This document shows, piece by piece, positions 62,853 through 64,000 of a stretch of 64,000 nucleotides of DNA (its first letter is position 1; the number at the start of each line of letters is the position of its first letter). The notes under the pieces were generated by a model, which did not search any database, was not told where the DNA came from, and worked only from the letters and a program-made list of their open reading frames with translations. This stretch comes from Tulasnella sp. 424 (Eukaryota; Basidiomycota; Agaricomycetes; Cantharellales; Tulasnellaceae). The stretch spans positions 149,119-213,118 of the forward strand of contig WSUB01000062.1 in the NCBI GenBank assembly GCA_019633425.1, read 5' to 3'. A program made the position numbers and the translations under genes.

Positions 62853-64000
62853 TTAATATTCCTCTTTAATCAAATCAGCCGCCTTCGCCGCAATTCCTAT
62901 CGTGGGGCCAGCGGTATGCCCACTAACAATCTCCGGCTGAACACTTGCATCTGCCGTTCTCAGTCCTTGGACCCCGTGAACTCGTAATCGGGGATCGACG
63001 ACACCACCGTCTTCTAACGGTGCCATACGAGCGGTGCAGCTTGGGTGGTACCTAGGTTGCGGCAAATGATAATGAGGGCAAGTGAGGGATTCTCCGTTAA
63101 TGAGCGGTCAAAGTGAAGCTGTGCGTTTCGTGCAGGGAGAGAAAATGAGGGAGGTGACGTACAAGGTCTGTGCGCGACTTCGGACGATCTCTTCGATTTC
63201 CGCGTGCGACTTCGTTCCTAGTTCGTGGTCCAAGAGCGGATGCTGGATGTTTTGGTCCAACGTCGACTTAAGGGGTTCGGTGTTGGCGAGTTCGTACGAG
63301 AGTCGGACGCCGCGGACGAGGATCTCGATGTCATTTTTCGTAGAAAGATAGCTTATTTCGAAAAGAGAAAAGGTTTGAGCGATGTAAAAGGGAGGGGAGA
63401 GGGTACTGGAAGACGCACTAAGGTTCGATTCGAGGTTTGGCCCATGGGTCCACAGACTTGAGAGTCACCGTTCCTTTGCTCGTGGGTCTCAACAAGGTCG
63501 CGCTGATTGTCATTGCCCCCCGAACGTCGAATTTCTTGTGCCCGTGGTCCTACACATTCCAAACTCTTCAGGATCCGGCCGGTGTGGTAACAGGAAGAGT
63601 TGGGAAGGAGGAGTTGAAGACGATGTGGTCGGCCAGGTTCCGACCTACCCCTGGAAGGGTTTGGATTATGGGTATGGAGTGTTTTGAAAGTTCGGGTTCG
63701 GGGGCGATGCCGGAAAGGAGAAAGATTTGAGGCGTGTTGACTGCTCCGGCACTTTTAAGAATCGAATTTAGTACGGATGGGCGGTTCTACGGTAATGGTG
63801 GAAAGACTTACGAGAGGATCACTTCCTTCCGAGCGCCGACGAAATAGACGGGCCCGTCTCGCTGTTCTGCGAGCTCAACTCCGATACCGCGTTTCGAGTC
63901 GGTGAAGCGAATCTTGGTAACGTGAGCACCGCAGACGACTTTGAGGTTCGGTCGAGCAAGGACTTCGCGGGTCAGGTATGCGATCCTAGATAAATACGGA
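62853..64000 (-). pseudogene. G8: GMC oxidoreductase, 5' part beyond the window, internally deleted
   Basis: The C-terminal exon is intact, with [19 protein letters not shown] and an AADLIKEEY end. The preceding exon reads HPLLDHELGTKSHAEIEEIV. Near 63570 the sequence jumps from ACACATTCCAAACTC to TTCAGGATCCGG. About 250 bp are lost that in sister copies encode the exon junction and the YM-GxG region. The frame is therefore broken although both ends look young. The gene continues past 64000, so the array extends to the right. Confidence 0.75.

Overview
The window looks like nuclear DNA of a filamentous basidiomycete, most likely an Agaricomycete. Its genes are split by many short GT-AG introns of about 53-72 nt. 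The gene content is GMC oxidoreductases and fungal TKL-type kinases fused to tetratricopeptide (TPR) solenoids. There are no bacterial operons, Shine-Dalgarno sites, CRISPR arrays or tRNA genes that I can recognise. The genus cannot be read from the sequence; Sebacinales or a similar group is only a guess.

From about 5.9 kb to the right edge, the window is one tandem array of a two-gene module, all on the minus strand: a GMC oxidoreductase (G) alternating with a kinase-TPR gene (K). In plus coordinates the order is G1 (6.0-8.6 kb), K1 (9.8-12.5), G2 (12.9-15.1), K2 (16.4-19.6), G3 (20.2-22.8), K3 (24.1-29.6), G4 (30.2-32.7), K4 (35.0-37.7), G5 (38.3-41.0), K5 (42.3-45.1), G6 (47.2-49.0), K6 (50.7-53.4), G7 (54.1-56.1), K7 (58.7-62.2) and G8 (62.9 to past the edge). 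Intergenic DNA is homologous between modules too, including a recurring TATA-like promoter block and a splice donor 26-72 nt after each kinase stop codon. The unit therefore spread by segmental duplication.

The two halves of the module have different fates. Six of the seven kinase genes assemble into complete seven-exon frames with exon lengths of 213-228/183/75/306/207 nt for exons 2-6 (K1 782, K2 924, K3 1706, K4 774, K6 791 and K7 1069 aa). K5 is a decayed pseudokinase. Of the eight GMC copies only G1 reads through, with ten exons and 645 aa. The others carry stops, frameshifts, deletions or insertions. The kinases differ mainly in the number of 40-residue TPR repeats: 8, 12, 31, 8, 8, 8 and 15 for K1-K7.

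Pieces of two housekeeping genes lie in or beside the array. A dead SET-domain fragment of SET1 type sits at 3.8-4.25 kb on the plus strand. A dead C-terminal piece of the RNA polymerase III factor BRF1, with introns, replaces the 3' end of G6 at 45.4-47.2 kb. Two older, diverged GMC relics sit at 8.8-9.5 and 56.1-56.9 kb. The left 5.7 kb otherwise shows no recognisable gene.

My reading is that this is a birth-and-death cluster of putatively nuclear kinase-TPR receptors or adaptors: exon 1 carries a c-Myc-like nuclear localisation motif and the solenoid length varies. The GMC gene may be hitchhiking. A shared signalling or recognition role is inference only.
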